Assembly (NCBI GenBank): GCA_024516035.1
Contig: CM044963.1
Location: 17,894,914-17,958,913 of the forward strand
From: Bactericera cockerelli
Taxonomy: Eukaryota; Arthropoda; Insecta; Hemiptera; Triozidae
Length of the DNA: 64,000 bases
Direction: 5' to 3'
Shown here: positions 1-10,325 of the stretch, piece by piece
Layout of the letters: every line of letters starts with the position of its first letter
Numbering within the stretch: the first letter of the stretch is position 1
Position numbers and translations under genes: made by a program
Notes under the pieces: model-generated
Databases searched by the model: none
What the model was told of the DNA's origin: nothing
The model's input: only the letters and a program-made list of their open reading frames with translations

Positions 1-50
1 CTTATATCCGGCCATTCTGTATATAATCCTGTTTTATAATTCGGCCCCTG
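1..50. mobile_element. MITE M end
   Basis: AATCCTGTTTTATAATTCGG; the rest lies outside the window or is missing. Confidence 0.35.
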
Positions 51-194
51 CCCTCGGCTCTGGGTCGTCAAAGCTGCGGCCCCTCACTGAAAGGGCCATT
101 GTCTGGGAGGTATTGACATCTCACTCTGCTTGGGTTGATTGTTCGCCCGGCCACAGCGGGGCGCCCCCAGTGTCGACACCCGTTCTGCCTTGTT

Positions 195-310
195 TATGGG
201 AATCCAACTATCTACTGCTGGTCAAGTGGTTAACGCTCTAGTCTGGTAATCCAGGTAGCGCAGGGATTCGTTGGTTTGAATCCCACCCAGTGCATGCATT
301 TTTCCACATT
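195..310 (+). mobile_element. tRNA-headed SINE family A, head only
   Basis: TGGTCAAGTGGTTAACGC (A-box side), AGTCTGGTAATCCAGG and B box TTGGTTTGAATCCC, ending CCAGTGCATGC and TTTTTCC; the family body is missing and a T run follows. Confidence 0.65.
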
Positions 311-490
311 TTTTTTTTTTAGAAACTCTTTATTAGTAGAACATAATTATATACAGACAAATAAATGGTAAAAATTAAATATAAAAATTGACAATATTTA
401 AAATATAAACAAAATATTATATAATTATGTCCTAACTAAAGGGCGAGGTTGTTGCCTATAGCAATCTCTTCCACCCAACCCTTTCAGTTA
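310..490 (-). mobile_element. Retroelement 3' tail, reverse strand
   Basis: TTTAGAAACTCTTTATTAG at the left (inverted tail) and AAGGGCGAGGTTGTTGCC, CAATCTCTTCCACCCAACCC at the right; related layout to 6105-6310 and 19108-19325. Confidence 0.4.
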
Positions 491-491
491 G

Positions 492-700
492 TAGTCACCG
501 TGGACAGAGTGAATTAGCGCGCTAGGCATTGCACGCACGGTGACCTGGGTTCGATCCCGGCGGGGCAGGATTTTTTCTGCTCTGTACTTAGGTGTCCGGG
601 GTCCACTCATACCTTGTAAGGAAAAAGCTAACTGCTTTAATGTGAGCAGCGACCAGTGGCGGAATTATGGGCAAAAATAAGATATTAAGATAATAAAGAT
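492..700 (+). mobile_element. tRNA-headed SINE family B
   Basis: Head TAGTCACCGTGGACAGAGTG, B box CTGGGTTCGATCCC; body GGTGTCCGGGGTCCACTCAT and GCAGCGACCAGTGGCGGAAT, ending GGGCAAAAATAA. Confidence 0.75.
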
Positions 701-1135
701 ATGGAAAAGTTCTATAATTGTGCGATACCACTAAAATTGTGAAAAATAAAGTGTGAAATTATAACAGCTAAATCTTTACTAAAATGTATACTAAATCTTT
801 TTTTTTTTGGTAAAATAATAATGACTAAAATAAATTATATTATTTATGTTACATTAAGATACATTCCCTGGGAGTCCAACAAATACATGATGAATTGAAA
901 ATTTATGAATTATTACAGTAACAATTAGTTTACCGGTTACATTATGATATATAAATATATGTAATAAAATATATTCATCTATGTACTTACATTAGTCTTA
1001 CATATAATTATGTATATTATTGAAGGAAGAATAATCCAGATTCAGGAAGAATAATCCGGAAAATAGTACATTGACTTTTGTGATGTCTATAGAAAAAAAT
1101 GGCGAAGACCCCCCCTCACTTTACCCCTTCTTTCA
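701..1135. other. No gene seen
   Basis: AT-rich DNA; ATTCAGGAAGAATAATCC repeats briefly near 1020-1060. Nothing else recognised. Confidence 0.5.
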
Positions 1136-1350
1136 TTTGTCTTTGCTCTTTCTCTCTCTCTCTCTTTCTCTCCCTTCTACTCCTTTCTCTCTCTCTCTCC
1201 CTTTCTCTATCTCTCTCTCTCTCTCTCTCCCTTTTCTCTATATCTCTCTCTCTCTTCTCCTTTTCTCTTTCTCTTTTTCTCTATCTCTCTCTCTCCTTTC
1301 CTCTCTCTCCTCCCTTCTCTCTCTTTTCTCTCTCTCTCTCTTTCTTTCCA
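1136..1350 (+). repeat. CT-rich microsatellite
   Basis: About 215 bp of (CT)n and TTTCT variants. The 102- and 165-codon Ser/Leu frames are by-products. Confidence 0.95.
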
Positions 1351-1499
1351 TCTCTCTCGACTTCGATCGAGGCTTTTGAGTTATGCCATTTTTCTTTCCT
1401 ATTGCGAGATTTACGCCCGTCCAATAAAACACACAGAGGAGACGAGTCCCCTCTCCGCTCGGTTCAAAGGCCTCTTAATGGTTTTTTGCTTTTTTTTAT

Positions 1500-1600
1500 T
1501 TGCAGAACAGGAAGACGCAAAAGAAGAATTGGATTAAAAAGAGAAGAAAAAGAAACGGAAGAAGAAGAAAAGGGAGAAGAAAAAGAAGAAGACTAACGAG
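1500..1600 (+). repeat. Purine-rich AAGAAG tract
   Basis: Nearly pure A/G with GAAGAA repeats; no gene. Confidence 0.8.
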
Positions 1601-1694
1601 AAAAATTGATTGCGGGCTCGTAAAAACTATCGAATGTTACAAATTTTGGAGTCGATTTTCTTTGAAAAAAAAATGATCTGAATTGTGTTTCGAA

Positions 1695-1855
1695 CACACG
1701 ACGCACGGCCAATGGCCGAAAACAACTTTTTTGGTACCCTGGATTAAGTTATGATTCGTCCAGAAATGTGAAAAACTGGTAGGTCAATTTTAGACTTATA
1801 CAAATACGAGTATATACCTAAGTACTTTGCTTATTATAGGATAAGGAAACTAAAA
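1695..1855 (-). mobile_element. Fragment related to the 13672-14367 insertion
   Basis: CCAATGGCCGAAAACAACTT, CGTCCAGAAATGTGAAAAAC and TTATAGGATAAGGAAAC mirror the left part of that element. After it, 1855-2040 shows only a B-box-like GGGATTCAAACCCGC on the reverse strand (about 1976). Confidence 0.5.
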
Positions 1856-2046
1856 GCAACGTTTAGCCACGTCAGCACTTGGTAGGTGTCCACTCAGGAA
1901 AAAAGGGAGCCTCTTGATCTGGTGGCTCTTGCGGTCCACCCTGATTGGGTGACCACTTAATTGTTTGTTATCATGGGATTCAAACCCGCTAGACCAAGGT
2001 GACTATTTTTATATATATTTTGTATGACCCGTCCTTACTCAAAGTC

Positions 2047-2190
2047 CGACCTCAGTAGCTTGATCGATAAGGCGGTGGACTTGTAACCTGAAGGTCGGTG
2101 GTTCAAGTCCCGGTTTCAGCGTAGATTTAGTAAAGCGTGTTTGAGTAGTTGTGATTTACACAAATATGAAAACTTTTACTCAAATCCCCC
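2047..2190 (+). mobile_element. tRNA-headed SINE family C
   Basis: GACCTCAGTAGCTTGATCG, GCGGTGGACTTGTAACCTG, B box GGTTCAAGTCCC; tail TTTAGTAAAGCGTGTTTGAG and AGTTGTGATTTACACAAATA. Confidence 0.7.
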
Positions 2191-2214
2191 TCTACTTTAT
2201 CTATTCTCTTAATC

Positions 2215-2325
2215 AATTGCCTTCCTGTTTCCCCCCTCCTCTTGTTACTCAATTTATCTTCTCTGTACGTGGATGTCCGGGGTTCACTCATACCTCGTGA
2301 GGAAAAGTAAGGAGTTACTTGTACG
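2215..2325 (+). mobile_element. SINE family B-type body fragment
   Basis: CTGTACGTGGATGTCCGGGG and CTCATACCTCGTGAGG, preceded by a CT-rich stretch with TTGTTACTCAATTTATC that also occurs, reversed, at 28515-28565. Confidence 0.5.
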
Positions 2326-2431
2326 AGAAAATAAATTTTATAAAAGAAATATTTTCGTAAAATATTTAAGGCATGAGAATAGGGAATTCAAATGAGACGG
2401 TATATGAAATTCAAATTCAAATGAGGGTTAA

Positions 2432-2610
2432 GTAGCAGAGAATGCCTAAGGCATTAACTTCGCCCCGGATTACAAGACAATTGAACATATAATTTTAAAT
2501 ATTTTTTTATATTTTCTTTATTAAATATTGTTAACCTTTTTTATCTCTGTTAATAATTTATTGTTGTTTGTTTTGTATAAAAAATAAAGTGTAAATAAAT
2601 AGGGAATCTA
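2432..2610 (+). mobile_element. LINE-type 3' end, copy 1
   Basis: GCAGAGAATGCCTAAGGCAT, CGCCCCGGATTACAAGACAA, ending AAATAAAGTGTAAATAAATA. The same unit is at 50932-51112. Truncated 5' end and A/TAAA tail fit a non-LTR element. Confidence 0.5.
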
Positions 2611-2787
2611 TGAGACAGTATGAATGGACTCTCCCCGTATATGTAATTTAAAAATAATAGAATACAACAATAATAATGATAATAAAAATATAGCTCTATA
2701 GAAAACACTAAGCCGCTTCTTATCACTGGAGTGTTATCAGTTATCAAACAGTCAGCTGATCGGAAGTCAGCGTCAGACTGTCTTCTA

Positions 2788-2815
2788 TGGAGATAGAGAG
2801 AGAGAGAGAGAGAGG

Positions 2816-2851
<36 letters not shown>

Positions 2852-2915
2852 AGAGAGAGAGAGAGAGAGACAGAGAGAGAGAGGGAAATAGAGACAGAGG
2901 GAAAGAGAGAGATTA
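2788..2915 (+). repeat. (GA)n microsatellite
   Basis: GA repeats with few GACA interruptions. Confidence 0.95.
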
Positions 2916-2999
2916 GATTATGACAAAAAAAAATGATGAATAATATTTATGTATATGAACTGGTAGGTACATAGCAAATTTGAACTTTGTATAGAAATA

Positions 3000-3105
3000 A
3001 CTGGCTGGGGGACTATAAACAGGGAGTCGACCAGCATTGGCTTGGTTCTGGGGGCCCTTGTCAATTATTAGCCTCCTTGGAAAAACATTAGTAGAAGTCA
3101 CAAAA
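3000..3105 (+). repeat. Dispersed repeat shared with 49228-49360
   Basis: GGCTGGGGGACTATAAACAG, GACCAGCATTGGCTTGG, CCCTTGTC and ATTATTAGCCTCCTTG. Function unknown. Confidence 0.55.
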
Positions 3106-3449
3106 TTTCTCGGGAGTATAAAAGTTGCTCAGGAGATTATGAAACGTCCAGAAATATTAAGTATTTTTAAAATCAGACCAAAAATATACCTATATTTTTT
3201 ACAAAATCAAACGCAATACTTCCGATTTCTATTATTAGAAATTTCTCGGAAGTAATTAAGTTTAAAATTGTGAATTTCATGTTACGATTTTTTTTTAAAT
3301 TTTCGTTTGGAAAATTTCTGTTTCCTTGAAGTAGGGATATTCCCACATGATTCGAATCTCACAATGTACAGGGTGACGCGATAGAATAATATATTATCTG
3401 AGAACCGAAATGAATGGATATTCAGGGTGTTCAAAAGAAATTATAATTG

Positions 3450-3670
3450 AATTGTTCTCGCCAGCGTTGAATACTCCGGTTCTCGTAGGATCGCCGAAGT
3501 AAAGCAACGGCCAGCGAGGTGAAGACTTCGTGATGCTATTCCAGCCGAACCCAGACTGAGTGAGGTTAATGTGGGTAGAAGGTTTGTTAATTTACCTGCG
3601 AATGGAGGGTAAGACCCCCGTCCTGCCGTGACCATGCGGTTGAAAGCGACGTTAAACCCTAATTCTTTTT
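3450..3670 (+). mobile_element. 5S-headed SINE (family E), partial
   Basis: GTTGAATACTCCGGTTCTCG and CGCCGAAGTAAAGCAACG match the 5S head; the body CAGACTGAGTGAGGTTAATG, GCGAATGGAGGG and GCGACGTTAAACCC follows, with a T-rich end. The 5' end of the head is clipped. Confidence 0.7.
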
Positions 3671-3694
3671 TTTATCAATCAGTATTGATTACTA

Positions 3695-3940
3695 ATGGAA
3701 AAATAAAGTAAGCCCAAAACTTATTATTATGTGGTCAAAATCCCGAATTCTAACGATAATTGTTATTATTGTTTTTTTATCTCTCACTATCTTAACTTCT
3801 TCTCATTGTAGGTGGAGCTTGTAAAATTGCTTCGTTGGAACTATGCTAAAAAAAAACTTGTCATATACCGCCTGGGTTTCGAACCCACTATCTCTGGATG
3901 ACGATTACCCGACAAACGCGACGTGTTGAGTTACGGGCGT
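3695..3940 (-). mobile_element. SINE family D pieces, reverse strand
   Basis: GTAAGCCCAAAACTTATTAT and TGTGGTCAAAATCCCGAA (3708-3756), then a separated head with GGGTTTCGAACCCACTA (3873-3889); about 110 bp of other DNA lies between. Confidence 0.45.
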
Positions 3941-4344
3941 GACAGCCATTCTCTACCACCCAACCTCAGAGGAAACCCGCTCCACCCTGTATGCGCGCAA
4001 CACTGTCCCATCTGCATGAATGAAGACGACGGTGAGTCACCCAGAACTTTGCGTAATTCTGGAAATTAGCCTGAGTCAGGCTCATAGACTCGAAATGGTC
4101 CGCATATGGGTAAAAATAAAACTCGAGATAAAAAATAAAACTCAAGACGAAAAAAAAAAAATCAAAATAAAAATGGGTATAAACAATGTATGGTAAAAAA
4201 CAAAATGATTAATTTGAGCAGGGAAGAACGATGACTGGATGAATGATGCCGCGGTGACTAAATGAATGATAACGGTGTTGTATGTATGACGTTCTTAATG
4301 TATGAATTTGTGTGAGTAACGAATAATTATATTCGAACATTCAT

Positions 4345-4565
4345 AATAATAATAATAACACTCTTTAGTGGAAGGTAACCAACAGGCGAGGTTATTAGCT
4401 GAAAGCATTTTCTACCACCTAACGCTCAGAGTTTTATTATTATGTAGTCAGAAACTCAAATTAAAGAGGAAAAATTCATGCACTGTGTGGGATTCGAACC
4501 AACGGATTACTACGCTACCTGGATTACCAGACTAGCGCGATAACCACTTGACTATACCAGTGCAC
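4345..4565 (-). mobile_element. SINE family A, reverse strand
   Basis: Reverse strand carries the head (GATTACCAGACTAGCGCGAT on +) at about 4480-4562 and the body ending in ATT repeats at 4345-4355. Confidence 0.75.
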
Positions 4566-4739
4566 GCACGACATACGAAGACATACAAAGGCATAGCAAA
4601 ATAGAACTCAATTTTTTTTGGGGGATTTAACATCGTTTTACTCGCTTGCAACTGCATGGTCATAACGAGTGGAAGAGATTGCCATAGGCAATAAGCCCGT
4701 CCTTTATTATGTGTGTAGCATTTTAGACATAAGACTTAA

Positions 4740-5020
4740 CACTTTGTGTGCCCACGTCGCTCAATATGAGCGACAGCGACTTCCCGCTGGGGCCACGTCT
4801 CTCATTTTGAGAGACACTAGACCTCTCTTTGAAGCATTGTGTCTCAGTATGGGCCACACTACTGTGTATTTTGTATTGAGAATTTGAAGCGTGGCCTCCT
4901 GAGGATGATCAGAGTGTGCTTGGTTTTCACCTATCTAGTTTTGAAGCATATTGAGAGACAATCCTTTGTATCGTGGCCTCAGGGGAAAATCACGATTTTG
5001 GGCTTGGCACACAAAGTGTT
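4740..5020. mobile_element. piggyBac-like MITE flanked by TTAA
   Basis: Inverted ends CACTTTGTGTGCC (left) and GGCACACAAAGTG (right, plus two T). TTAA lies outside each end (4736-4739, 5021-5024), the piggyBac target. Two exact hairpins near the left end: GTCGCTCAATATGAGCGAC (4757-4775) and GTCTCTCATTTTGAGAGAC (4797-4815). No transposase. Confidence 0.55.
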
Positions 5021-5223
5021 TTAATGGGTTCTACTGTAGTTAGGGAAAATATTTGTAAAAGTTAGCACTGGGTACGCCCGTTTAAATGTATAAATAAATA
5101 AAAAAAGCTGTGTGTATTTAGCTAGAATTTGTTTTCTTCTTTTCATTGTTTAAATGGTTCGCATTTCTGTCTATTTTTTGTCATAGTTATTTATACGTAT
5201 GTATATATATATATGATGTAAAA

Positions 5224-5340
5224 GCAGCACTTTCGACACTACATATAGGTTTGCAGCAGTTTCGACAAATCAGATTAAGGGATCCCAAACCATGGAATTC
5301 TTACATGTAGCAGCAGCATTTTGGACATGTCCAAAGTGCT
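5224..5340. repeat. Copies of the AGCACTTT palindrome family
   Basis: AGCAGCACTTTCGACA at about 5224 and a nearly perfect dyad AGCATTTTGGACATGTCC with AAAGTGCT at 5315-5340. Same motif family as at 18577-18775 and 20640-20920. Confidence 0.6.
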
Positions 5341-5346
5341 TTAAAA

Positions 5347-5670
5347 TACACTAGCGGGTTACACCCGCCGCTTCGCCAACCCATCAAACACACACAACGC
5401 TCACACATCACACCATACACACACACACCACACCCAGACACACCCACACACATCACACCATACACACATCCACACCCACACACACCACACACACACCCAC
5501 CCACCCACACACATCGCACCATACACACACCCACACACATCACACCATACACACACCTACACCAGCACACAAACCCACACACACAAACACACATACACAC
5601 CCACACACACCCACAAACACACCACAACACACACAGACACACACACCACACACAGACACACACGTGCTGG
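5347..5670 (-). mobile_element. Helitron-like 3' terminus with CA-rich microsatellite
   Basis: On the reverse strand: TG-rich repeat (5390-5665), then GGCGAAGCGGCGGGTG, AACCCG and CTAG followed by T (CTAG at 5351-5354). A GC-rich hairpin shortly before CTRR and a T target is the Helitron 3' end pattern. The 5' end is not identified; the 120-codon Cys/Val frame is microsatellite. Confidence 0.45.
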
Positions 5671-5860
5671 CACTCTGGCCCAAACCAGGCTTGGTGAGGT
5701 TATTATGGCAAACAGGTTCTTTAGTTTCCTGCGAATGGTAGTTAAAATCTCCGTCGTTATAATATGATCATCCAGTTGAAAGCGACGTTAAACCAACAAA
5801 AAATATACGAGTTAAGCAACGTCCACCGAGGTGAAAACTTCGAACCTTTTTTATAGTCAG
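5650..5860 (+). mobile_element. 5S-headed SINE body and a detached head piece
   Basis: The body with CCAGGCTTGGTGAGG and GCGACGTTAAACC runs to about 5800; then GTTAAGCAACGTCC (about 5812) is a head fragment of another copy. Confidence 0.55.
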
Positions 5861-6104
5861 CCATTAGATCGTGTAACTGAGACGTCTTGGATTCGATACC
5901 GCATCGTCTCATATTTTTTAATGTTTAACGATATAATAATAATAATAAAAGAAATGAGAAAAATAGGCATAAAAGACCGCCTAAATCACCCACCGGATCT
6001 GAGGAACTTGGTTAATTCTTGATCCGGATTGGATTGAACGGAGGACATAATTGTACATTCATTTGCAGTTATAACTTTTCCTCTTGAATACTTGTCACAA
6101 TAAT

Positions 6105-6310
6105 AATAACTCTTTATTGACAAGAATAATATTGACAAAGGGCGAGATTATTGACTGAGGCAATCTCTGCCATCAAACCCATGTCTTTGTGAATGTAACT
6201 TCACCCAGACTTATATTGAGCAGTCTTAGGGCTCAGGTTGGACTTTCATTATAAAGATTTTTAGAGATTCTTTTGTTACGGCTGTGTTACTCAACCTCAG
6301 ACAGCCATTC
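6105..6310 (-). mobile_element. Retroelement 3' tail, reverse strand
   Basis: ATAACTCTTTATTGACAAG, CAATCTCTGCCATCAAACCC, CAGTCTTAGGGCTCAGGTTG and TAGAGATTCTTTTGTTACGG. About 210 bp shared with 19108-19325. Confidence 0.5.
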
Positions 6311-6504
6311 TGTTTGGGGCTATATACGAGCATACAATACACTACAATCCTACAAGAATGAGACAGAGTCCCTTTACTCTCACAGTCTCATATTTATTGC
6401 TGAAAAACACAGAGAAATGAATAATTATTTACAATGAACTTTGTTTTAAAAAAAAATAAATTAGACAATACATAAAACATCCATACTTATTAAAGAAAGT
6501 TTCA

Positions 6505-6800
6505 CTCACTGACTGACTCACTGATTCATCACTGTTTCTCCGAACTGGTAAGTCCTAGGAAGCTGAAATTTGGTAGGTATAAGCTTTGTCTTATTGTCTA
6601 ATAGATGTGCACTAAGACGGGATTTTTTCAAAATTCTCACTACAACACCTGCCATTGGGGAAAAAGGATTTTTTGGTTTCACCGCTATTTCCCCGCACGG
6701 CCATGCCTCGGCCCGCAAAGCGGGCGACAGTCCGCTAGTAATAGATAAACGTACGTACACAAACACAGTCACATACACACAAACACAGTCACATACACAC

Positions 6801-6839
<39 letters not shown>

Positions 6840-6840
6840 T
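6505..6840 (+). mobile_element. Helitron-like 3' terminus followed by (CA)n
   Basis: Hairpin GCCCGCAAAGCGGGC (6711-6725), then GACAGTCCGCTAG (CTAG 6735-6738) and T. Upstream CTGAAATTTGGTAGGTATAA is typical of repeated elements; (CA)n lies at 6798-6838. Confidence 0.45.
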
Positions 6841-7039
6841 CACTCAAAAGATACTTGCTGACACAAGTGAGGGCGGGAGAGGGTCATTATTAAGATTTTT
6901 TCAGTTTTCCTCTAACTACTAAACGCTAGGAGGTGAAGCAAAAAAGTACAAAATATAATAGTTTCAGAATATGTGGTATGCCGGGAATGCGTCTATTTTG
7001 ATACTAAGAAAAAAACAATATGACGCGCGATAACCAATA

Positions 7040-7085
7040 GCAATACCATCGCCTGGTGGTTGGTTACCTTTCACTAAAGAGTATA
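7040..7085 (+). mobile_element. SINE family A tail fragment
   Basis: ATCGCCTGGTGGTTGGTTAC and CACTAAAGAGT only. Confidence 0.5.
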
Positions 7086-7089
7086 TTAT

Positions 7090-7720
7090 TTTGATATTGT
7101 CTTTAGTTCTTTTGACCTTTCCAGTTTTACCATGACTATAAAAACTAAATTTTTGGCAATGAATTTTAAATATAATGCTAAGTACCTATTTGTTTGTGGT
7201 AAAGGAATAATTCTGGGGAAACAAAAATTAAGATTTTTGGGGTGCAGAAGCACAATTGAGGAGTTTTTTTCTCAAGTCAACTTTTAAAAATCATAATACA
7301 TTTTTCGGATTATAGATTTCAGATTATTATTAGATCCGCCCAAATTTTCTGAAACAACACCAAACTTTATATATTCTGCTGAAAGCATTCTCTCGCAATA
7401 TCTCAATAATAAGTGAAAGAACACAAACTCAGTGTTAAAATACAATGAAGTGAAAAAATATTTTTTGAATATAACACCTTACTACCGTCATCAGCTCCTG
7501 TCGAGAGGCTTTTCAGCTCAGGGGTCAAATTATGAAGAAATCGTCTTAGTGATTATTTATTTCAAACTTTGGTAATTTTGAAACATTACAAAAAAATAAC
7601 ATGTTCGTTAATTTGGTTTAATTTTCGCAAATGAATAAATTCAAGTTGTATACCTAATATTAAAAAAATAAAAGTAAAATGTGTTTAATTTTTTTTTATT
7701 ATTAATGTTCAACTCACTGC
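7090..7720. other. No gene seen
   Basis: AT-rich, stops in all frames, no repeat shared with the rest of the window found by eye. Confidence 0.5.
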
Positions 7721-7721
7721 A

Positions 7722-8140
7722 GATATTATTATTAGAGGGGTTTTACCATCAGGCATTGGCTATTCCAGCGACTCAGATATTCAACTTGTATAATTCCGTG
7801 TCCGTGAGATAGGTATTCATACCTAAATCACGGTGGTGAGAGGATTATATGGACGCCCAGATCCAATGTCCAAGCTCCTTTCATGTCCATTGATTCTATT
7901 TGGTTTTAGCGTCCTGACTTGAGGTAGACAGGACGGGGATTTTAACTTCCATTCGCTGGGAATCATACCAGGTACCCACATCAACCTCGCCCAGCCTGGG
8001 TAGGGCCGGAATCACTAGCCTCACATGTTCGGAGGAAACAGAATTTTCTGTGCGAAAATTCTGCTCCAACCGGGAATCGAACTCAGGATCTCTGAACTAC
8101 GGGCAATAGTCACAACCGTTACGCCATGGAGTCTGGATAG
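7722..8140 (-). mobile_element. tRNA-headed SINE family F, full-length, reverse strand
   Basis: Reverse strand: head ACTCCATGGCGTAACGG with B box GAGTTCGATTCCCGG (8065-8140), then the core CCCAGGCTGGGCGAGGTTGA, GCGAATGGAAGT, a CTGTCTACCTCAAGTCAGGA-type stretch, a part with CACCGTGATTTAGG, and an ATT-repeat end. The core and tail are shared with 5S-headed family E copies. Confidence 0.75.
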
Positions 8141-8144
8141 AGAG

Positions 8145-8680
8145 TCACATTATCCTCAGATATGTATGTGCAGAAGCCACGTCTGGTCAAGCTGGTGATT
8201 CCGTGGTGCATCCATTTTTAATTTTGATTTCAGACATTAATAGCTCAGTAACTTAACAAAGTTATAAAATAGTGATATGACAGCTAATCTAACTCAACTT
8301 TACTAAATTAACACTTAGGAAATAAAAAATAAAACAAAACCCCTTCATTTCTATAAAACCTATTCATTGATATAAAACCCCTTACTTGTTTTCGAATATA
8401 CTACTCCAATGTACTGCATTATTTTTCTCTGAACTTCTCACTTTCATATGAAAAACAGATTTAAAACTGACTCATTTCTGTGTTCTTCAAGAAAAATTTA
8501 ATAGTTAATGGTCTAATAATGGCTAAAATCCCAATGGGATAGGAACCATTGGGCTTAAAATAGCGGACTTCAAAAATTACCAATTCATTTAAAAAAAAAA
8601 ATGAATAGTTAACAGCAAGATAACCCGTTCTAGGGCATTTTCGAACGAATTATGTATCGTATGCTGTACACAAACTTTGT
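8145..8680. other. No gene seen
   Basis: AT-rich DNA leading up to the perfect inverted repeat; short direct repeat TATAAAACC near 8345-8385. Confidence 0.5.
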
Positions 8681-8681
8681 A

Positions 8682-9711
8682 CCCCCAAAAAATATCACTT
8701 CGTGACATAAAAAAAGTCCCGCCAAGTCGTTCCCCAAAAATATTTCAGTTCCCAAATTCATCCCTCCGTTCCCAAAATATATATTACTTATTTGTGACCT
8801 CCCCCAAAAAAATAATTGAAATCAATTTATGGCCCCGCCTTTTATTCATTCACCTAAGTGCAACAGTATACTTATTAATAGCCTCCCCTCTCTCTTTCTT
8901 CTAATGTCCTCTTTCTTTTGTTCCCTGTTGCATGTTGGAATGTTTCCTTTACAAACTCAGAACTTAAGTCTAATTTCCTTGCTCCTTTCACCGACTTGGG
9001 CTCTTGGCGGAGTACCACCCAGCAGGTCCGTTCTTAGCCAAAGGAACTGATGTCTTGGTTCTTTTATAAGATTGCAGGTTCGAGTCCTGTCATGGTAGAT
9101 CACGTGTTTACATATGTCTACATGGTATAAATGTAGACATATGTAAACACGTGATATTTGGAAATGAGCCTGAATCGTGACTTGATCTGATGCTCCTATT
9201 CTTGTTGGTGGCAGATATTTTGCGACTTAGATACAGATAATGCATCCTTAAGTCGCGGTCGGCTAGACTTCTCATTTCCTGTTCTCCATAAGAACTACTA
9301 TGTTAAAATATCTCTTTTTAATTATTTAAAAATAGCACTGTCTATTAGATTCATATATTTATCATTCCCAGTTAGTGGTACTCCGCCAAGAGCCCAAGTC
9401 GGTGAAAGGAGCAAGGAAATTAGACTTAAGTTCTGAGTTTGTAAAGGAAACATTCCAACATGCAACAGGGAACAAAAGAAAGAGGACATTAGAAGAAAGA
9501 GAGAGGGGAGGCTATTAATAAGTATACTGTTGCACTTAGGTGAATGAATAAAAGGCGGGGCCATAAATTGATTTCAATTATTTTTTTGGGGGAGGTCACA
9601 AATAAGTAATATATATTTTGGGAACGGAGGGATGAATTTGGGAACTGAAATATTTTTGGGGAACGACTTGGCGGGACTTTTTTTATGTCACGAAGTGATA
9701 TTTTTTGGGGG
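8682..9711. repeat. Perfect or near-perfect 337-bp inverted repeat around a 356-bp spacer
   Basis: Arms 8682-9018 and 9375-9711 are reverse complements; the translation from one arm matches that of the other strand at the second for its whole length. The ends (CCCCCAAAAAATATCAC) do not carry the TACAGGGTG motif, and I see no target duplication. The spacer has a tRNA B-box-like stretch (about 9070-9088) and a 25-bp hairpin. The mirrored ORFs are by-products of the repeat. Confidence 0.85.
9099..9155. repeat. Perfect 25-bp hairpin with 7-nt loop
   Basis: Arms 9099-9123 and 9131-9155 are exact reverse complements (ATCACGTGTTTACATATG...), with loop GGTATAA. It sits near the start of the spacer of the larger inverted repeat. 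Confidence 0.85.
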
Positions 9712-9924
9712 ATCTTATAACTTTTTGTAGTGGCCCTGCATAGAGGTGTGGGGTGTATCATACATGTTGTTTCAATAAAAAAAAAACTATTTAGGTAACA
9801 TATTAAATAATGACTTTAAAGGAACAAGGAACAAGGAACAATCCTTCTCCAAATTATTCTTTCACATAAAAAGTAGACATGCGACTTTGACTCATCTGGG
9901 AGAGTGATAATAAGATTATAGTAG

Positions 9925-10325
9925 ATACTGAATATCTATACACCAACTTTTTTCTAAGCTCTGAAAATGATCCTTTTCCTAATTAAGGGCCAAATGTCCC
10001 TTTTAAGGATAATAAAACAATAAATAGCACACCTACCACTCACAAGAAAAAAATTAGCCATCGTTTGTGAAAATCGGTCTAGTAGTTTTGGCTGTAGAGC
10101 GGCCAACGTGAAAGAAGAAGCAGAAGATGATGACAAAAATGACGTTTTTAAAGTTTGGTTTTCTCCAACTTAACTCAAACGATTTTGATGGTTCTTTTTT
10201 CAAAGCTTGTCTTTATCGGGCCCCAATCTATGTATATGTATTTATAGTCCGATTTCCTTCATCACTTGTACTTTTATTCCTACAGCTACAAGAATTGTGC
10301 TACTTTTGCTCTGGCGTATAATATC
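9925..10325 (+). repeat. 400-bp dispersed repeat, copy 1
   Basis: GAATATCTATACACCAAC, AAAATGATCCTTTTCCTAAT, AAATCGGTCTAGTAGTTTTG, CAACTTAACTCAAACGATTT and TTGTGCTACTTTTGCT. Same order and spacing at 12850-13258. Probably an old transposable element; no coding recognised. Confidence 0.65.

Noticed and set aside
1071..1596. 102- and 165-codon Ser/Leu-rich open frames
   Set aside because: They run through the CT microsatellite and exist in several frames; no codon bias.
5301..5663. 120-codon Cys/Val/Gly-rich reverse frame
   Set aside because: Translation of the CA/TG microsatellite.
8677..9761. Identical 60-90-codon frames on both strands
   Set aside because: Mirror images from the perfect inverted repeat.
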